Positions 48,788 to 59,934 of a stretch of DNA of 64,000 nucleotides are shown here, piece by piece (positions within the stretch are counted from its first letter, which is position 1; the number at the start of each line of letters is the position of its first letter). Position numbers and translations under genes: made by a program. The notes under the pieces are model-generated. The model was not told the origin of the DNA and searched no databases. It was given only the letters and a program-made list of their open reading frames with translations. This DNA comes from Sulfurimonas sp. HSL3-2 (GTDB lineage: Bacteria; Campylobacterota; Campylobacteria; Campylobacterales; Sulfurimonadaceae). The stretch lies in NCBI RefSeq assembly GCF_039645965.1, contig NZ_CP147917.1, positions 2,170,001 to 2,234,000 of the forward strand, in the 5' to 3' direction.

Positions 48788-49345
48788 ATGTTAAACGAAA
48801 TATTTAATGAATGTGAAACTAAAATGAAAAAAAGCATCGAACACATGATGCATGATTTCAAAACACTTCGTACTGGTAAAGTAACTGTTCAAGTTCTAGA
48901 TAACGTTAAAATAGATTACTACGGCACAATGACTTCTCTTGACCAAGTCGGTTCTGTTTTAGCTACTGATGCTACTACTATCGTTATCAATCCTTGGGAA
49001 AAGAACCTTTTAGGAGCAATAGACAGCGCTATCGCAAAAGCAAACATCGGTGTAAATCCGAACAATGACGGTGATACTATCAAACTGTTTTTCCCGCCTA
49101 TGACAGTTGAACAACGTCAAGAGAGCGCAAAACAGATGAAAGTTATGGGTGAAAATGCAAAAGTTGCTGTTAGAAATGACAGACGTAATGCAAACGATAA
49201 GATCAAAAAACTTGAAAAAGATAAAGAGATCACAGTTGATGAATCAAAATCTGCTCAAGACAATGTTCAAAAACTTACAGATAAATATATCGCTGAAATA
49301 GACTCGATTCTGAAAAACAAAGAAGCGGAGATCCTTAAAGTTTAA
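48788..49345 (+). CDS. frr: Ribosome recycling factor
   Basis: 185 aa, full length. It splits post-termination ribosomes together with EF-G. Signatures are [34 protein letters not shown], then [17 protein letters not shown]-like text and the C-terminal [11 protein letters not shown] helix pair. It has its own AAAGGG site and is separated from secG by a terminator. Confidence 0.97.
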   Translation: MLNEIFNECETKMKKSIEHMMHDFKTLRTGKVTVQVLDNVKIDYYGTMTSLDQVGSVLATDATTIVINPWEKNLLGAIDSAIAKANIGVNPNNDGDTIKLFFPPMTVEQRQESAKQMKVMGENAKVAVRNDRRNANDKIKKLEKDKEITVDESKSAQDNVQKLTDKYIAEIDSILKNKEAEILKV

Positions 49346-49359
49346 CGCCAAAGCAACAA

Positions 49360-49444
49360 AGTCACTTTGACTGCGCTAACGCTGAGTTCCACCCCTTAAA
49401 AGGGTACCGAGGTCCTCGGCAGAGAGCCTACGCACCGTTGGTGC
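49360..49444. repeat. Series of short hairpins between frr and pyrE
   Basis: In 85 bp there are AGTCA-CTT-TGACT (49360-49372), CCCTT-AA-AAGGG (49393-49404), CCGAG-GTC-CTCGG (49407-49419) and GCACC-GTT-GGTGC (49432-49444). No T-run follows, so this is not a classic terminator. A similar set lies on the other side of pyrE. Confidence 0.6.
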
Positions 49445-49477
49445 TTATTTTCACAAATTAATTATTAGGAACTTCAA

Positions 49478-50086
49478 ATGGATGTCAAAAAAATCTATAT
49501 GGACGCAAATGCTCTTTTAGAGGGCCACTTCAAACTAAGCTCTGGAAATCACTCCCAGTTTTATTTACAATCAGCAAAGGTCTTAGAAGACCCTAAGACT
49601 GCAAATCTTTTAGCTACAGCACTGGCTAAACAGATAAAAGAGAGCGGTTTAGAGATAGATACGGTCTGTGCACCTGCACTTGGCGGACTGATCGCAGGAT
49701 ACGCTCTTGCTCAGGCACTTGACTGCAGATACATCTTTGCTGAACGCGTTAACGGAGAGATGAGCATCCGCCGCGGTTTTGAAGTAAGCGAAGGTGAAAA
49801 AGTCCTTATGTGTGAAGATATCATAACAACAGGCGGTTCAGCGATGGAAGCTGCAGCAGTGGTTGAATCTCTCGGCGGGAAGATCGTAGGTGTCGCAGCA
49901 CTGGCGAACCGCGGTTTTTGTAAACGTGAGCACAGCGATGTTGTGACAAAACCAAACTGTAAACTGCCTCAAGATATCCCGTTCTTCGCACTTGCAGACT
50001 TTACATTCGAGATGTATGCACCTGATGCATGTCCTCTTTGTAAAGATGGAAGCGAAGCTATAAAACCGGGTTCACGCGGGAACTAA
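49478..50086 (+). CDS. pyrE: Orotate phosphoribosyltransferase
   Basis: Joins orotate and PRPP to OMP in pyrimidine synthesis. 202 aa with [17 protein letters not shown] near the N-terminus and the PRPP-binding motif [16 protein letters not shown]; the [13 protein letters not shown] segment is the flexible catalytic loop. It is bracketed by hairpin-rich spacers on both sides, and no other pyrimidine gene except pyrG is close. Confidence 0.96.
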   Translation: MDVKKIYMDANALLEGHFKLSSGNHSQFYLQSAKVLEDPKTANLLATALAKQIKESGLEIDTVCAPALGGLIAGYALAQALDCRYIFAERVNGEMSIRRGFEVSEGEKVLMCEDIITTGGSAMEAAAVVESLGGKIVGVAALANRGFCKREHSDVVTKPNCKLPQDIPFFALADFTFEMYAPDACPLCKDGSEAIKPGSRGN

Positions 50087-50097
50087 TCAACTATAAC

Positions 50098-50164
50098 GCT
50101 AAAAGAAGTTAATTCTTTTAGCTACGCTAGCCGCTATGGCACTAAAGCTTGACACTTTGTGTCA
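50098..50164. repeat. Hairpin series between pyrE and the antiporter gene
   Basis: GCTAAAAGAA-GTTAA-TTCTTTTAGC (50098-50122, 10-bp stem) could act as a terminator for the convergent genes. It is followed by GCTA-CGC-TAGC (50121-50131), GCC-GCTAT-GGC (50130-50140) and TGACAC-TTT-GTGTCA (50150-50164). Confidence 0.6.
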
Positions 50165-50184
50165 GAGATCAGCTCTTTTGTCCC

Positions 50185-51804
50185 CTATATTTTTAACTGG
50201 CAGGTCATCGTCTTTTCTACAAGCACTCTTGCGACCTCCTGTTTTCCATCTACCATCATAGATATATCCAGATCTTTTAATCTTTCCTTCTCTTGAAGAG
50301 AGACTACTTTGACGATCAGATTTATGTTTCTGCTCTCCTTTAAGACAGCCTCGCAGATCAAACGTTTTTTCTCCATATTATCAAGCGTGACGATAACTGC
50401 AGAAGAGTCTTTAACACTTAGAGCATCCAGTATGGGACGTTTTGACATATCTCCAAGATATGCTTCTTTCCCGTCTCTAAGAGCTTTTAGTACATATTTC
50501 GGATTGTTGTCTATGATGATATACGGGACATTGTAACCATCTAGATACTTCGCGACAAACTTTCCGACGATACTGTACCCACACACTATGATGTGATCTA
50601 CTTTTTTATCCATCGCTATAACTTCGGGAACCTGTGACTTCTCTTTTATGATAAACGACGCGATAGTCTTGACCTGAGCGATAAAGAAGGGTGTAATGAT
50701 CATAGATAGAATGACTATCAAAACCAGAAGCTGTGTCAGGTGCTTATCCAGTATGCCGTTCATACTTGCAATGGCAAAGATAACAAACGAGAACTCCCCC
50801 ACTTGAGAAAGTGCAAGAGCCGTTTTAAGTGCATTTGAACTGTCACTCGTAAATCTCAGTACGATAAATGCCACTAAAGTCTTTATGACCAGTATTGCAG
50901 AGAATATCCCCAGTATCAAACCGACATTATCTAGGAAAAACCCTATATCTACTTTCATACCAACGACCACAAAAAAGATACCGAGCAGTATATCTTTAAA
51001 CGGTGCGATGTCCGACTCGACCTTATGATGGTATCTTGTCTCGGCGATGACCATACCTGCAACAAATGCACCCAGTGAATAGGTAAATCCCATAAAATTT
51101 GCAAGCAGAGATGCACTGATGACGATAAACAGGACTGACGCCATAAACAGTTCATCGACCTCCGATGAAGCCGAGAAATGAAGCAGCCAAGCCATAAAAC
51201 GCTTACCGATGACGAACATAAATCCAAGGACGATGAAAGCACTCACAACTGTATGAAGAATGATCGTTGAGAGCTCTTTATCGCTTTCGTTTGAGAGTAT
51301 CCCGATCAAGATCAGTATCGGGATCACTGCGATATCTTGGAATATCAGTATTCCCGTTGATTTACGTCCATAGATACTGTAGATATCTTTCGAGCTTTTT
51401 AGATAACTTAACACTATTGCCGTAGATGAAAGAGAAACGGCAAGGGCAATGATCAACGAAGACTTTAGATCCTGATGAAGAAGGTAGTGGAGTATCATAT
51501 ATGCTGTAAATGCCGTAAATAAAACTTGCAAAGGCCCGTTAACAAAGATAAGCTGCTTCATCGTGTTCATCTTTGCCAGCGATATCTCCAGCCCTATGGT
51601 AAACATCAAAAAAACAATACCGAACTCGCCGATATGTTCGAGCATATTGGAATCGAGTATATCTTTGAGGTCAAAAAGATAAACTACTATAGTCCCTGTC
51701 ATAATATAACCGATAATCTGCGATACGCCTATACGTTTTAACACTAAATTTAAGACCGTAGAGACACCTAAAATAAAAACTATATAAAATAATACCGATT
51801 CCAT
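50185..51804 (-). CDS. CPA2-type monovalent cation:proton antiporter with RCK domain (KefB/C-like)
   Basis: 539 aa. About 12 membrane helices fill residues 1-385 with GYIMTGTIV, FLMFTIGLEISL and LALSQVGEFSFVIFA. A cytoplasmic TrkA-N/RCK domain follows (HIIVCGYSIVGKFVAKYL, then IIIDNNPK). Kef-type proteins exchange K+ (or Na+) for H+ under nucleotide or thiol control. It stands alone, divergent from pyrG. Confidence 0.9.
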   Translation of the reverse strand: MESVLFYIVFILGVSTVLNLVLKRIGVSQIIGYIMTGTIVVYLFDLKDILDSNMLEHIGEFGIVFLMFTIGLEISLAKMNTMKQLIFVNGPLQVLFTAFTAYMILHYLLHQDLKSSLIIALAVSLSSTAIVLSYLKSSKDIYSIYGRKSTGILIFQDIAVIPILILIGILSNESDKELSTIILHTVVSAFIVLGFMFVIGKRFMAWLLHFSASSEVDELFMASVLFIVISASLLANFMGFTYSLGAFVAGMVIAETRYHHKVESDIAPFKDILLGIFFVVVGMKVDIGFFLDNVGLILGIFSAILVIKTLVAFIVLRFTSDSSNALKTALALSQVGEFSFVIFAIASMNGILDKHLTQLLVLIVILSMIITPFFIAQVKTIASFIIKEKSQVPEVIAMDKKVDHIIVCGYSIVGKFVAKYLDGYNVPYIIIDNNPKYVLKALRDGKEAYLGDMSKRPILDALSVKDSSAVIVTLDNMEKKRLICEAVLKESRNINLIVKVVSLQEKERLKDLDISMMVDGKQEVARVLVEKTMTCQLKI

Positions 51805-51878
51805 AAAACTCTTTTCTGATTTTCTAAGCCATAATAGTATATAATTTCATCTAAATAACAGATTATGGAGATATTTTG

Positions 51879-53501
51879 ATGACTAAGTACATTTTTGTGA
51901 CCGGAGGGGTTTTAAGCTCACTAGGTAAAGGTATTACTGCGGCTAGTATCGGAACGCTGCTTAAACACTCCGGCATAAATGTAGGGATGTTGAAGATAGA
52001 TCCATACATTAACGTCGATCCGGGGACTATGAGTCCACTGGAGCACGGTGAGGTCTTCGTTACCAGAGACGGTGCAGAGACCGACCTTGATATCGGTAAC
52101 TATGAAAGATTTCTAGATACATCATTCCTTAAAACAAGTAACTTTACGACCGGGCAGGTCTATCTTTCTGTAATCGAACGTGAAAGAAGCGGCGGATATT
52201 TAGGTCAGACTATCCAGGTCGTTCCTCATATCGTAGGCGAGATAGTAAACCGTATCAAAAAAGCGGGAGAAGGTCGTGATGTCCTTATCGTAGAGCTTGG
52301 AGGGACTGTCGGAGATATCGAAGGTCTTCCGTTTATGGAAGCGATCCGTCAGATGAAACATGATGAAGAGGTCGAAGGTACTTTCTTTGCGCATGTCGCA
52401 CTTATCCCTTTCATCAAAGCGGCAGGCGAGCTCAAAAGTAAACCGACTCAGCACTCTGTCCAAGAACTTCGCCGTATCGGTATCACTCCGCATATGATCA
52501 TCGCAAGAAGTGAAAACGCTCTTCCTAAGACGTTCAAGAAAAAACTTGCAATGAGCTGTGACGTCAGTCAAGACAGTGTCGTTGAAGCACTTGATGCTGC
52601 GACTATCTATGATGTTCCGATGTCGTTTTTAAGACAAAACATCCTAAACCCTATAGCAAAAGAACTAGGTCTAGGCGAACTGAACCCAGATATGGAAAAA
52701 TGGGACGATCTTGTTAAGAAGATCGTACAGCCTAAAAACCGTATCGTTCTTGGTTTTGTAGGGAAATACCTCCAGTTAAAAGAGTCGTATAAATCTCTTA
52801 CAGAATCACTGATCCACTCAGGTGCTCATCTTGATACTCGCGTTGACATTTTATGGGTCGACAGTGAAGAGATAGAAGAAAAAGGTGCTGAAGCACTGTT
52901 AGCAGAGTGTGATTCTATTCTTGTTGCGGGCGGTTTCGGTAACCGTGGTGTAGAGGGTAAAATTCAAGCCATCAACTATGCACGTACTAACAAGATACCG
53001 TATCTTGGTATCTGTCTTGGTATGCAGCTGACACTTGTAGAGTATGCTAGAAACGTACTTGGCTATGAGGGTGCGAACTCTACAGAGTTTGATGAGAACA
53101 CACCATATCCGATGATCTATCTGATAGACAACTTTTTAGATCAAAGCGGAAGCCAGCAGCTGCGTACTCATACATCTCCGATGGGCGGAACACTTCGTCT
53201 TGGAGAGTATCCGTGTGAAACAAAAGAGGGATCGATCCTTCGTGATGCATACAACGGTGAAAAGATCATATTCGAGCGTCACCGCCACCGTTATGAAGCA
53301 AACCCTACATACCGTAAAGCACTTGAAGATGCTGGTATGATAGTCACAGGTGAATCAAACGGTCTGATAGAGACGGTAGAGGTAAAAGACCATCCATGGT
53401 TCTTAGGCGTACAGTTCCACCCTGAGTTCACATCACGTCTACAGACTCCAAACCCTACTATCTTAGCATTTGTAAAAGCGACTCTTGAACATATTTCCTG
53501 A
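51879..53501 (+). CDS. pyrG: CTP synthase
   Basis: 540 aa from the ATG at 51879 (GGAG 8 nt upstream; an in-frame TTG at 51876 is adjacent). The N-terminal synthetase domain starts [20 protein letters not shown]. The C-terminal glutamine amidotransferase has the nucleophile in [10 protein letters not shown] and the His/Glu pair in GVQFHPEF. It makes CTP from UTP and glutamine. The 3' end overlaps recJ by 17 nt. Confidence 0.97.
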   Translation: MTKYIFVTGGVLSSLGKGITAASIGTLLKHSGINVGMLKIDPYINVDPGTMSPLEHGEVFVTRDGAETDLDIGNYERFLDTSFLKTSNFTTGQVYLSVIERERSGGYLGQTIQVVPHIVGEIVNRIKKAGEGRDVLIVELGGTVGDIEGLPFMEAIRQMKHDEEVEGTFFAHVALIPFIKAAGELKSKPTQHSVQELRRIGITPHMIIARSENALPKTFKKKLAMSCDVSQDSVVEALDAATIYDVPMSFLRQNILNPIAKELGLGELNPDMEKWDDLVKKIVQPKNRIVLGFVGKYLQLKESYKSLTESLIHSGAHLDTRVDILWVDSEEIEEKGAEALLAECDSILVAGGFGNRGVEGKIQAINYARTNKIPYLGICLGMQLTLVEYARNVLGYEGANSTEFDENTPYPMIYLIDNFLDQSGSQQLRTHTSPMGGTLRLGEYPCETKEGSILRDAYNGEKIIFERHRHRYEANPTYRKALEDAGMIVTGESNGLIETVEVKDHPWFLGVQFHPEFTSRLQTPNPTILAFVKATLEHIS

Positions 53502-55080
53502 TATCCCCCTGCTAACAGCCGATAAACTCTATCAGCTGCTGGCAAGTCGTTTTTCTGATCATAAAAAATTAAAAGACATTCCCTCTCCTGCACTTTTAAA
53601 AAACTCCAAAAAAGCTGCACAGCGAATTGCACATGCCATCAAAAACAAAGAACGTATTACGCTTGTAGGCGACTATGATGTCGACGGTGTCACCTCTACA
53701 TCTATAATGGTGCTTTTTTTCAGAGAGATAAACTACCCGCTGACAGCCATCATACCAAACAGATTTCGCGACGGATACGGCGTAAATGCGAATGTCCTCC
53801 AAAGAGTCGATGCTGATCTTGTTATAACCGTGGATAACGGTATAACAGCCGTAGAGGCGGCAGATATCTGTAAAGAGAGAGAGATCGACCTTATCATCAC
53901 AGACCATCATACACCTTCTGACGAGCTTCCTGACGCCTATGCAATAGTCAATCCAAAGCTTGACGAGTGTGTCTACCCGTTTAAAGAGATCTGCGGTGCA
54001 GAAGTAGCCTGGCTGCTTTTAGGGCTTGTAAAAAAAGAGCTTGAGGTAGATGTGGACATGAGACAGTATCTAGACCTTGTCGCCCTTGCCGTGATAGCTG
54101 ACGTTATGCCGCTTTATGACATAAACCGCGCGATCGTAAAAGAGGGGCTCAAGCAGATGGCATTTTCTTCTCGCCCCTCATCCGTCATAATCAGAGAGTT
54201 TTTAAACAAAAGCTCCCTCTCCTCCGAAGATATCGCTTTTAGCATTGCACCGCGCATCAACTCGGCAGGAAGGCTTGAAGACGCATCCATAGCTTTAGAG
54301 TTTTTAACGGCAGAGACTCTTGAAACAGCTGCTAAGCAGTTTGAGATACTCAACAATCTAAACAACATACGAAAAGCAACGGAAGCAGATACCACAGAGA
54401 TCGCATGCTTACATGTAAACAGCGAAGACAAAGTCATCGTAGTAGCAGGTGAAAACTGGCATGAGGGAGTCGTGGGTATCGTCGCATCAAGACTGGTAAA
54501 TAGATTTAAAAAACCTGCAATCGTATTAAATATCCATGCCGACACCGCAAAAGGGAGTGCAAGAAGCATAGGAGATGTAGATATCTTCTCGCTTATAAAC
54601 TCTCAAAAAGGGCTTTTGACAAAGTTTGGCGGTCATAAAATGGCAGCCGGGCTTAGCTTACATGTAAGCAATATAGATGAGTTTAAAGCCGCTATAAACA
54701 GAGAAGCTCAAAATATAGATCCAAATGATTTTATACCAAAAGAGGATATCCTAGGCGAGCTTGCAAGTGAAGCGATCAACTTTGAGCTGCTTGATATCCT
54801 AGAGAAGTTCGAACCTTACGGCGAGGGAAATCCACGTCCAAGATTTCTTATCAAAGATGCAGAACTTCTACAGGTAAGGCTTTTCGGTGCAGACAGATCT
54901 CACAGCAGATTAAATGTCAGGGTAAAACCCTACGACAGACAAACCATAGAGATCGTGGCGTTTAGACAAGTCTTAGAGGTTCCCGAAGATAAAAAGATAA
55001 CATGCAGCTACACAGTCAACAAAAATGTTTTTAACGGAAGGACATCCGTTCAGCTGATGCTGGACAATATCTACTTATAA
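53485..55080 (+). CDS. recJ: Single-stranded-DNA-specific exonuclease RecJ
   Basis: 531 aa, starting at a TTG inside the end of pyrG. The DHH phosphoesterase motifs are [11 protein letters not shown] (motif I), [20 protein letters not shown] (DHH) and, in the DHHA1 part, [13 protein letters not shown]. It degrades ssDNA 5'-to-3' in recombination and mismatch repair and can process incoming transforming DNA in relatives. Two exact TTACATGTAA palindromes lie inside it (54409-54418 and 54658-54667). Confidence 0.94.
   Translation: MNIFPDIPLLTADKLYQLLASRFSDHKKLKDIPSPALLKNSKKAAQRIAHAIKNKERITLVGDYDVDGVTSTSIMVLFFREINYPLTAIIPNRFRDGYGVNANVLQRVDADLVITVDNGITAVEAADICKEREIDLIITDHHTPSDELPDAYAIVNPKLDECVYPFKEICGAEVAWLLLGLVKKELEVDVDMRQYLDLVALAVIADVMPLYDINRAIVKEGLKQMAFSSRPSSVIIREFLNKSSLSSEDIAFSIAPRINSAGRLEDASIALEFLTAETLETAAKQFEILNNLNNIRKATEADTTEIACLHVNSEDKVIVVAGENWHEGVVGIVASRLVNRFKKPAIVLNIHADTAKGSARSIGDVDIFSLINSQKGLLTKFGGHKMAAGLSLHVSNIDEFKAAINREAQNIDPNDFIPKEDILGELASEAINFELLDILEKFEPYGEGNPRPRFLIKDAELLQVRLFGADRSHSRLNVRVKPYDRQTIEIVAFRQVLEVPEDKKITCSYTVNKNVFNGRTSVQLMLDNIYL
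54409..54667. repeat. Dispersed palindrome TTACATGTAA: two copies within recJ
   Basis: Copies at 54409-54418 (context GCTTACATGTAAAC) and 54658-54667 (GCTTACATGTAAGC) are 249 bp apart; both encode LHV here. Confidence 0.85.
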
Positions 55081-55084
55081 TCCA

Positions 55085-56389
55085 TTACTTCATCAGTTCA
55101 ATAAGCTCTTGGACACTCGCGTTAAAATCACTTTGGTTAGAAGCTTTTTGACTCATAAAGGCTTCCATAGCCTCTTTTTTATTGATAGCCTCATCCAACT
55201 CTTTATCACTTCCCTTTGTATAAGCACCGATGCGTATCAGCGTCTCATTTTCACGAAGAAGCGTATAAAGACGTCTGAACTTGATAGCCGCTTTAAAATG
55301 TTCTTCATCTATGATATCCGTCATAACCCTCGAGGCAGAATTCAGGATGTTTATAGGAGGATAGATACCAAAGTCTGTCAGTTCACGGGAAAGTACGATA
55401 TGCCCGTCAAGAATAGAACGTGACTGATCGGCGATCGGATCACTCATATCATCCCCCTCTATCAAAACTGTAAAAAAAGCAGTAATCGAACCCTTGCCTT
55501 CCTCTTTTCCAGCTCTTTCCATCAGCTGCGGCAGCAGCGTTAAAGATGACGGCGGATAACCCTTTGACGTTGGAGGCTCGCCAAGGGCTAGTCCTATCTC
55601 ACGCTGAGCCATTGCAAAACGTGTGACGGAATCCATGATAAAAAGTACATCATGTCCCATCTCTTTAAAGTACTCGGCAACACTCATCGCCGAAAATGCC
55701 CCGTACTTACGCATCAGGGGAGAATCATCCGAAGTCGCTACGACGATCACCGTGTTTTCCAAGTTTCCACCGAGGTTTTTCTCTATAAATTCAGGGACCT
55801 CACGTCCACGCTCACCGATAAGGGCTACGACTTTTATAGGCGCCTGACTTCCTCTAACGATCATCCCCATCAATGTCGACTTACCGACACCGCTTCCTGC
55901 GAAGATACCGAGCTTCTGACCTTTTCCGCATGTCAAAAAGCTATCTATAGTCTTTACGCCGACGCCGAACACCTCATTTATCATCCCGCGCTTCATCGCT
56001 TCTATTGGTGCTTTGATAATTGGGTTTAATCTGTCTGACTGTATGTGCCCCTTGCCGTCTATGGGCTTCATAAAAGGGTCGACGACACGCCCTAGTAATG
56101 CTTCACTCACAGGGATATTCATTCCGTTTGAGTTTTGATACACTTTGTCTTGTGAACAAAATCCCTCGACAAAACTAAAAGGAGTTATGTAAAAAACAGT
56201 ATCGTCTATCTCCGTGACCATTCCCGTAGTATGCAGATCTGAACTGCTTGAGACTATTTTTACCATATCTCCGATGCTTACTTGCAAGCCTCTTGCCGTG
56301 ATGACATTAGCATTTATCTTAATGACCTCTCCAAAAGAGGTCGAGAAAGTTTTTGAAGCAAGTTTTGATTTGAGTGATTTAAAAGGCAT
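55085..56389 (-). CDS. fliI: Flagellar export ATPase FliI
   Basis: 434 aa, homologous to the F1 beta subunit. Walker A is GIFAGSGVGKSTLMGM, Walker B is VLFIMDSVTRFAMAQREIGLA, and ALGEPPTSKGYPPS is the flagellar/type III-specific segment. It energises export of flagellar components. It is isolated here from other flagellar genes, as is common in Campylobacterota. It follows folE by 12 nt on the minus strand. Confidence 0.95.
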   Translation of the reverse strand: MPFKSLKSKLASKTFSTSFGEVIKINANVITARGLQVSIGDMVKIVSSSSDLHTTGMVTEIDDTVFYITPFSFVEGFCSQDKVYQNSNGMNIPVSEALLGRVVDPFMKPIDGKGHIQSDRLNPIIKAPIEAMKRGMINEVFGVGVKTIDSFLTCGKGQKLGIFAGSGVGKSTLMGMIVRGSQAPIKVVALIGERGREVPEFIEKNLGGNLENTVIVVATSDDSPLMRKYGAFSAMSVAEYFKEMGHDVLFIMDSVTRFAMAQREIGLALGEPPTSKGYPPSSLTLLPQLMERAGKEEGKGSITAFFTVLIEGDDMSDPIADQSRSILDGHIVLSRELTDFGIYPPINILNSASRVMTDIIDEEHFKAAIKFRRLYTLLRENETLIRIGAYTKGSDKELDEAINKKEAMEAFMSQKASNQSDFNASVQELIELMK

Positions 56390-56401
56390 GAGTCAGCACT
56401 T

Positions 56402-56980
56402 TTAGTAGCGATTTCCAACCGGTGCGTTGATAAGAGAAAAGAACTCCGCACGAGTTTTTTCATCGCTTTTGAAAAGTCCGCGCAAAGCGCTTGAAGTCGT
56501 CGTCGAGTTTATCTTCTCGACTCCGCGCATCTCCATACACATATGGCGTGCCTGGATAACGACTGCCACGCCTTTAGGCTTGATAGTCTGCATGATCGCA
56601 TCCGCTATCTGCTCTGTGAGCTGCTCTTGGATCTGCATACGACGTGCGAACACATTGACAACGCGAGGGATCTTAGAAAGTCCTACGACCTTCCCATCAG
56701 GTATATAAGCCACATGAGCACGCCCGATGATAGGAAGAAGATGGTGTTCACATGTAGAGTAAAGCTCTATATCTTTTATGACCACCATCTCATCATTTGA
56801 ACTTGTAAAAAGAGCCGAGTTAAGTATCTCGTTTGCATCCTCTTTATATCCGCCGTACATAAACTCATATGCTTTGCGAACACGCTCAGGTGTCTTTAGA
56901 AGGCCCTCTCTTGAAGGGTCTTCACCTACACTTTGAATGATCAGTCTTACAGCTTCTTCAAACTCTTTTTCACTTGCCAT
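56402..56980 (-). CDS. folE: GTP cyclohydrolase I
   Basis: A 192-aa enzyme converting GTP to dihydroneopterin triphosphate for folate. Zinc ligands are in [12 protein letters not shown] (Cys and His) and [10 protein letters not shown] (second Cys). [18 protein letters not shown] is the family signature. It lies in the minus-strand group rsmA-rnj-folE-fliI with gaps of 9 to 12 nt. Confidence 0.96.
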   Translation of the reverse strand: MASEKEFEEAVRLIIQSVGEDPSREGLLKTPERVRKAYEFMYGGYKEDANEILNSALFTSSNDEMVVIKDIELYSTCEHHLLPIIGRAHVAYIPDGKVVGLSKIPRVVNVFARRMQIQEQLTEQIADAIMQTIKPKGVAVVIQARHMCMEMRGVEKINSTTTSSALRGLFKSDEKTRAEFFSLINAPVGNRY

Positions 56981-56989
56981 TTTTTACCC

Positions 56990-58942
56990 TTACATTATAA
57001 ATACAGTAGGAACGATCAATGGATATTTTTTCATTTTACGGTAAATATGCTTTCTAACAACTTGGCGTAAGTCGTTTTCTAAAGCTCTCGGATTTTGAAT
57101 CAAGCCCTCTTTCATGTTGATAAGGAAATGCTCTAAAACATCTTCCATCTCAAGTGCAAAAGCTTTATCCTGTTTGTCTGCTACCAGACCAAAAGTCGTG
57201 ACTCTCGGTTTTGCTATCATCTTCGAATTGCTCTCGTTTACCTGAGCGATTATCATTACGATACCCTCTTGAGCAAGTTTTTGACGATCCATAACGATAT
57301 CGTCTTCGATCTGATGGTTGTTTTGGTTATCGATATATGTTTTTCCCGTTTTAACAGTTTTTGCTTTACGCATAAACTTCGGACCGACCTCTATACAGTC
57401 ACCGTCATTCATAAGAAGGATATTACGCTCAGGAACGCCACACATAATAGCAGTCTCTTTATGTTTCATGATGTGATTGTACTCACCGTGAACCGGTAAA
57501 AAGAACTTAGGATTCACAAGACGAAGCATAAGTTTTTGCTCTTCCATACTCGCGTGACCTGAAACGTGGATGTCTCTATCAGCTGCCACTTTAGCACCTG
57601 CGCGCTGCAGGTGGTTAAGCATAGCAGAGATAGATCCTTCGTTACCAGGGATAGCACGAGCAGAAAGTACGATAAGATCTGTCGGTTTTATCTTGATATG
57701 TCTGTGCTCACCGATAGACATTCTAAAAAGCGCACTGCTCGGCTCACCTTGAGAACCTGTAGTCACGATAAGAACATCTTTATCGTTCATACGAGTTACT
57801 TCATCCGCATCGACGAAGATATTTTTTGGAAGTTTGATGTAATCGTACTGCATACAAACTTCTAAGTTTCTCTCCATAGAACGACCGATGACACATACTT
57901 TACGTCCATGCTTGATACCGTACTGGATAGCTTGATAAACACGGTGAATGTTCGAGCTGAACGTTGACATGATGATACGTCCCTCTGCCTTAGCGAAGAT
58001 ACGGTCAAAACCAGGTGCTACTGTAAGTTCACTCGGTGTCGGTGTCGTATTATACGAGTTCGTAGAATCACTTAACAGACATAAAACACCCTTCTCGCCG
58101 TAAGATGCAAGACGGTGCAGGTCCGCCGTGTAGCCGTCAACTGGAGTATGATCTATCTTAAAGTCACCCGTATGAATGATCGTCCCGGCATCTGTAGTGA
58201 TCGCTAAAGATGATGAATCGATAATAGAGTGAGTCATGTGCATCCACTCAATCTTGAAATCGTTTCCTATCTCGTAGACTTTACGCTTTTCAACAGGATT
58301 GAAATATCTTCTGAACTCTTTTAAGTGATGCTCGTCAAATTTGTTTCCTATCATCGCAAGAGGAAGCGGAGTCCCGTAGATAGGAAATTGCATCTCTTTA
58401 AACAGGTACGGAACCGCACCGATATGATCTTCATGGGCGTGCGTTATGATAACAGCAACGATCTTGTTTCTTATCTCTCTTATGTATGAAAAATCAGGAA
58501 CTAAGATATCCACACCATGCATATCTTCATCAGGGAAACTCATCCCTACATCGATAAGGATCGCCTCTTTTTCCGTTTCAAATACAGTGATGTTTCCACC
58601 GATCTCACCCAGACCTCCAAGTGGAGTAATACGAACTTTATCTGTACTGTTAAGATTTAGTTTATAGTGAGGATTTAAACGCTGCTTATGAATATCTTGA
58701 TTTTTTGTGACAAACTCTTTTAAAGTCGTGTCTATCGGGGCAGGTGCGTTACGACGGCGGTTGCGGTTATTATTGCTGTTAGCGCCACTATTTGCGTTAT
58801 TGCGGCTTTGAGGAGCATTTGGATTGCTCTTAGCATTTCTATTACGGTTTTGATTATTTGGTCTTCTGTTTTGATTATTGTTTGGTTTTTTATTGTTTTG
58901 CTCAGGCATTACTGCCTGTGCACCTTCACTGGCTTCACTCAT
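56990..58942 (-). CDS. rnj: Ribonuclease J
   Basis: 650 aa. The first ~95 residues are a low-complexity Asn/Arg-rich tail (repeated NNQNRNRN-like text), as known in Helicobacter RNase J, where it aids RNA binding. Next come the MBL motif THAHEDHIGAVPYL, GDFKIDHTPVDG, a beta-CASP domain with SDSTNSYN and HVSGHASMEEQ, and a C-terminal domain. It is the main 5'-to-3' exo/endoribonuclease of these bacteria. It follows rsmA by 9 nt, a conserved pairing. Confidence 0.95.
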   Translation of the reverse strand: MSEASEGAQAVMPEQNNKKPNNNQNRRPNNQNRNRNAKSNPNAPQSRNNANSGANSNNNRNRRRNAPAPIDTTLKEFVTKNQDIHKQRLNPHYKLNLNSTDKVRITPLGGLGEIGGNITVFETEKEAILIDVGMSFPDEDMHGVDILVPDFSYIREIRNKIVAVIITHAHEDHIGAVPYLFKEMQFPIYGTPLPLAMIGNKFDEHHLKEFRRYFNPVEKRKVYEIGNDFKIEWMHMTHSIIDSSSLAITTDAGTIIHTGDFKIDHTPVDGYTADLHRLASYGEKGVLCLLSDSTNSYNTTPTPSELTVAPGFDRIFAKAEGRIIMSTFSSNIHRVYQAIQYGIKHGRKVCVIGRSMERNLEVCMQYDYIKLPKNIFVDADEVTRMNDKDVLIVTTGSQGEPSSALFRMSIGEHRHIKIKPTDLIVLSARAIPGNEGSISAMLNHLQRAGAKVAADRDIHVSGHASMEEQKLMLRLVNPKFFLPVHGEYNHIMKHKETAIMCGVPERNILLMNDGDCIEVGPKFMRKAKTVKTGKTYIDNQNNHQIEDDIVMDRQKLAQEGIVMIIAQVNESNSKMIAKPRVTTFGLVADKQDKAFALEMEDVLEHFLINMKEGLIQNPRALENDLRQVVRKHIYRKMKKYPLIVPTVFIM

Positions 58943-58951
58943 CCAAACTCC

Positions 58952-59725
58952 TTATATTTTTTTATAGAGTTGGTGATAGTCGGTAGTGCTGAGCTGATGG
59001 GGTCGAATTGTTACTGAGAGATTCATTTCTTCAAAAATCTCTAAAAGTCTTTGCTTGTCATAGCGTGATGAAAGATTTTTAAGAAGTGTCTTTCTAGGCT
59101 GCGCAAAGGCAACTTTTAACATATCTTCAAAATCTTTATCGCTTCTGTCTGCGTGCTTTTCTATAAGCATAACAGCAGAATCCACTTTTGGCATAGGGTC
59201 AAAGGCAGAAGGGGGTACATCGATGACGATGGAAGCAGTCCCCACACTCTGAGTTATCACACTAAGTCCGCTAAAAACTTTATCTCCAACGTTAGCCGCA
59301 AATTTCAATGCGACTTCACGCTGGACCATAACAAGAAGAGACTTACACATAGGATCTGCGAGTGCTTTAAGTATGATGTTCGTTGCTATATAATATGGTA
59401 GGTTTGCTACCAGATCATACGGCTCATCAACAAGCGTGCTCTGCCAAGCTTCTAAAACATCCCCACAATTAATGTGGAGTCGCTTGGTAGCGATCTCATC
59501 TTTAAACGTGCGTTCAAGTCTCTTACATAAATCGGTATCGACCTCAAAAGCTTCTACACTTTTGACATTAACTAAAAATTTAGTCAAATCACCTAAGCCA
59601 GGCCCAATCTCTACGATCTTTCGATCATTTTTGGGCATCGCTTCGACAATTTTTCTAAGAACGCTTTCATCTTTTAAAAAATTCTGACCAAACTTCTTTT
59701 TGGCTTCAATGCGTTCGTTATTCAT
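58952..59725 (-). CDS. rsmA: 16S rRNA (A1518/A1519-N6,N6)-dimethyltransferase
   Basis: 257 aa. It opens KKFGQNFLKDESVLRKIVEA, has the SAM motif EIGPGLGDLTKFLV and the adenine-methylation motif NLPYYIATNI. It dimethylates two adenines near the 3' end of 16S rRNA late in 30S assembly. It is the first gene of the minus-strand group. The 209 bp upstream, towards hisF, are A/T-rich and hold only promoters. Confidence 0.96.
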   Translation of the reverse strand: MNNERIEAKKKFGQNFLKDESVLRKIVEAMPKNDRKIVEIGPGLGDLTKFLVNVKSVEAFEVDTDLCKRLERTFKDEIATKRLHINCGDVLEAWQSTLVDEPYDLVANLPYYIATNIILKALADPMCKSLLVMVQREVALKFAANVGDKVFSGLSVITQSVGTASIVIDVPPSAFDPMPKVDSAVMLIEKHADRSDKDFEDMLKVAFAQPRKTLLKNLSSRYDKQRLLEIFEEMNLSVTIRPHQLSTTDYHQLYKKI

Positions 59726-59934
59726 AACGATAGTCTATCTCATTTAGACTTATAAATAGATAATAACCTGTTACGTCTAGCGATATTTTAAATAATTATA
59801 CCTATATAGTATCTATTCATTCCTTAATATTTATCATTATACATAATGCAAATCGGTAAATCATAAGTTATATATACTCATAAGAATAATATGGATAAAA
59901 TGTCAGACTTATAAAAATATAGAGAAAGCTTTCA

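Noticed and set aside
54114-54569. A 151-codon minus-strand ORF in recJ
   Set aside because: It is antisense to conserved RecJ motifs and has no ribosome-binding site, so it is a shadow of the real frame.
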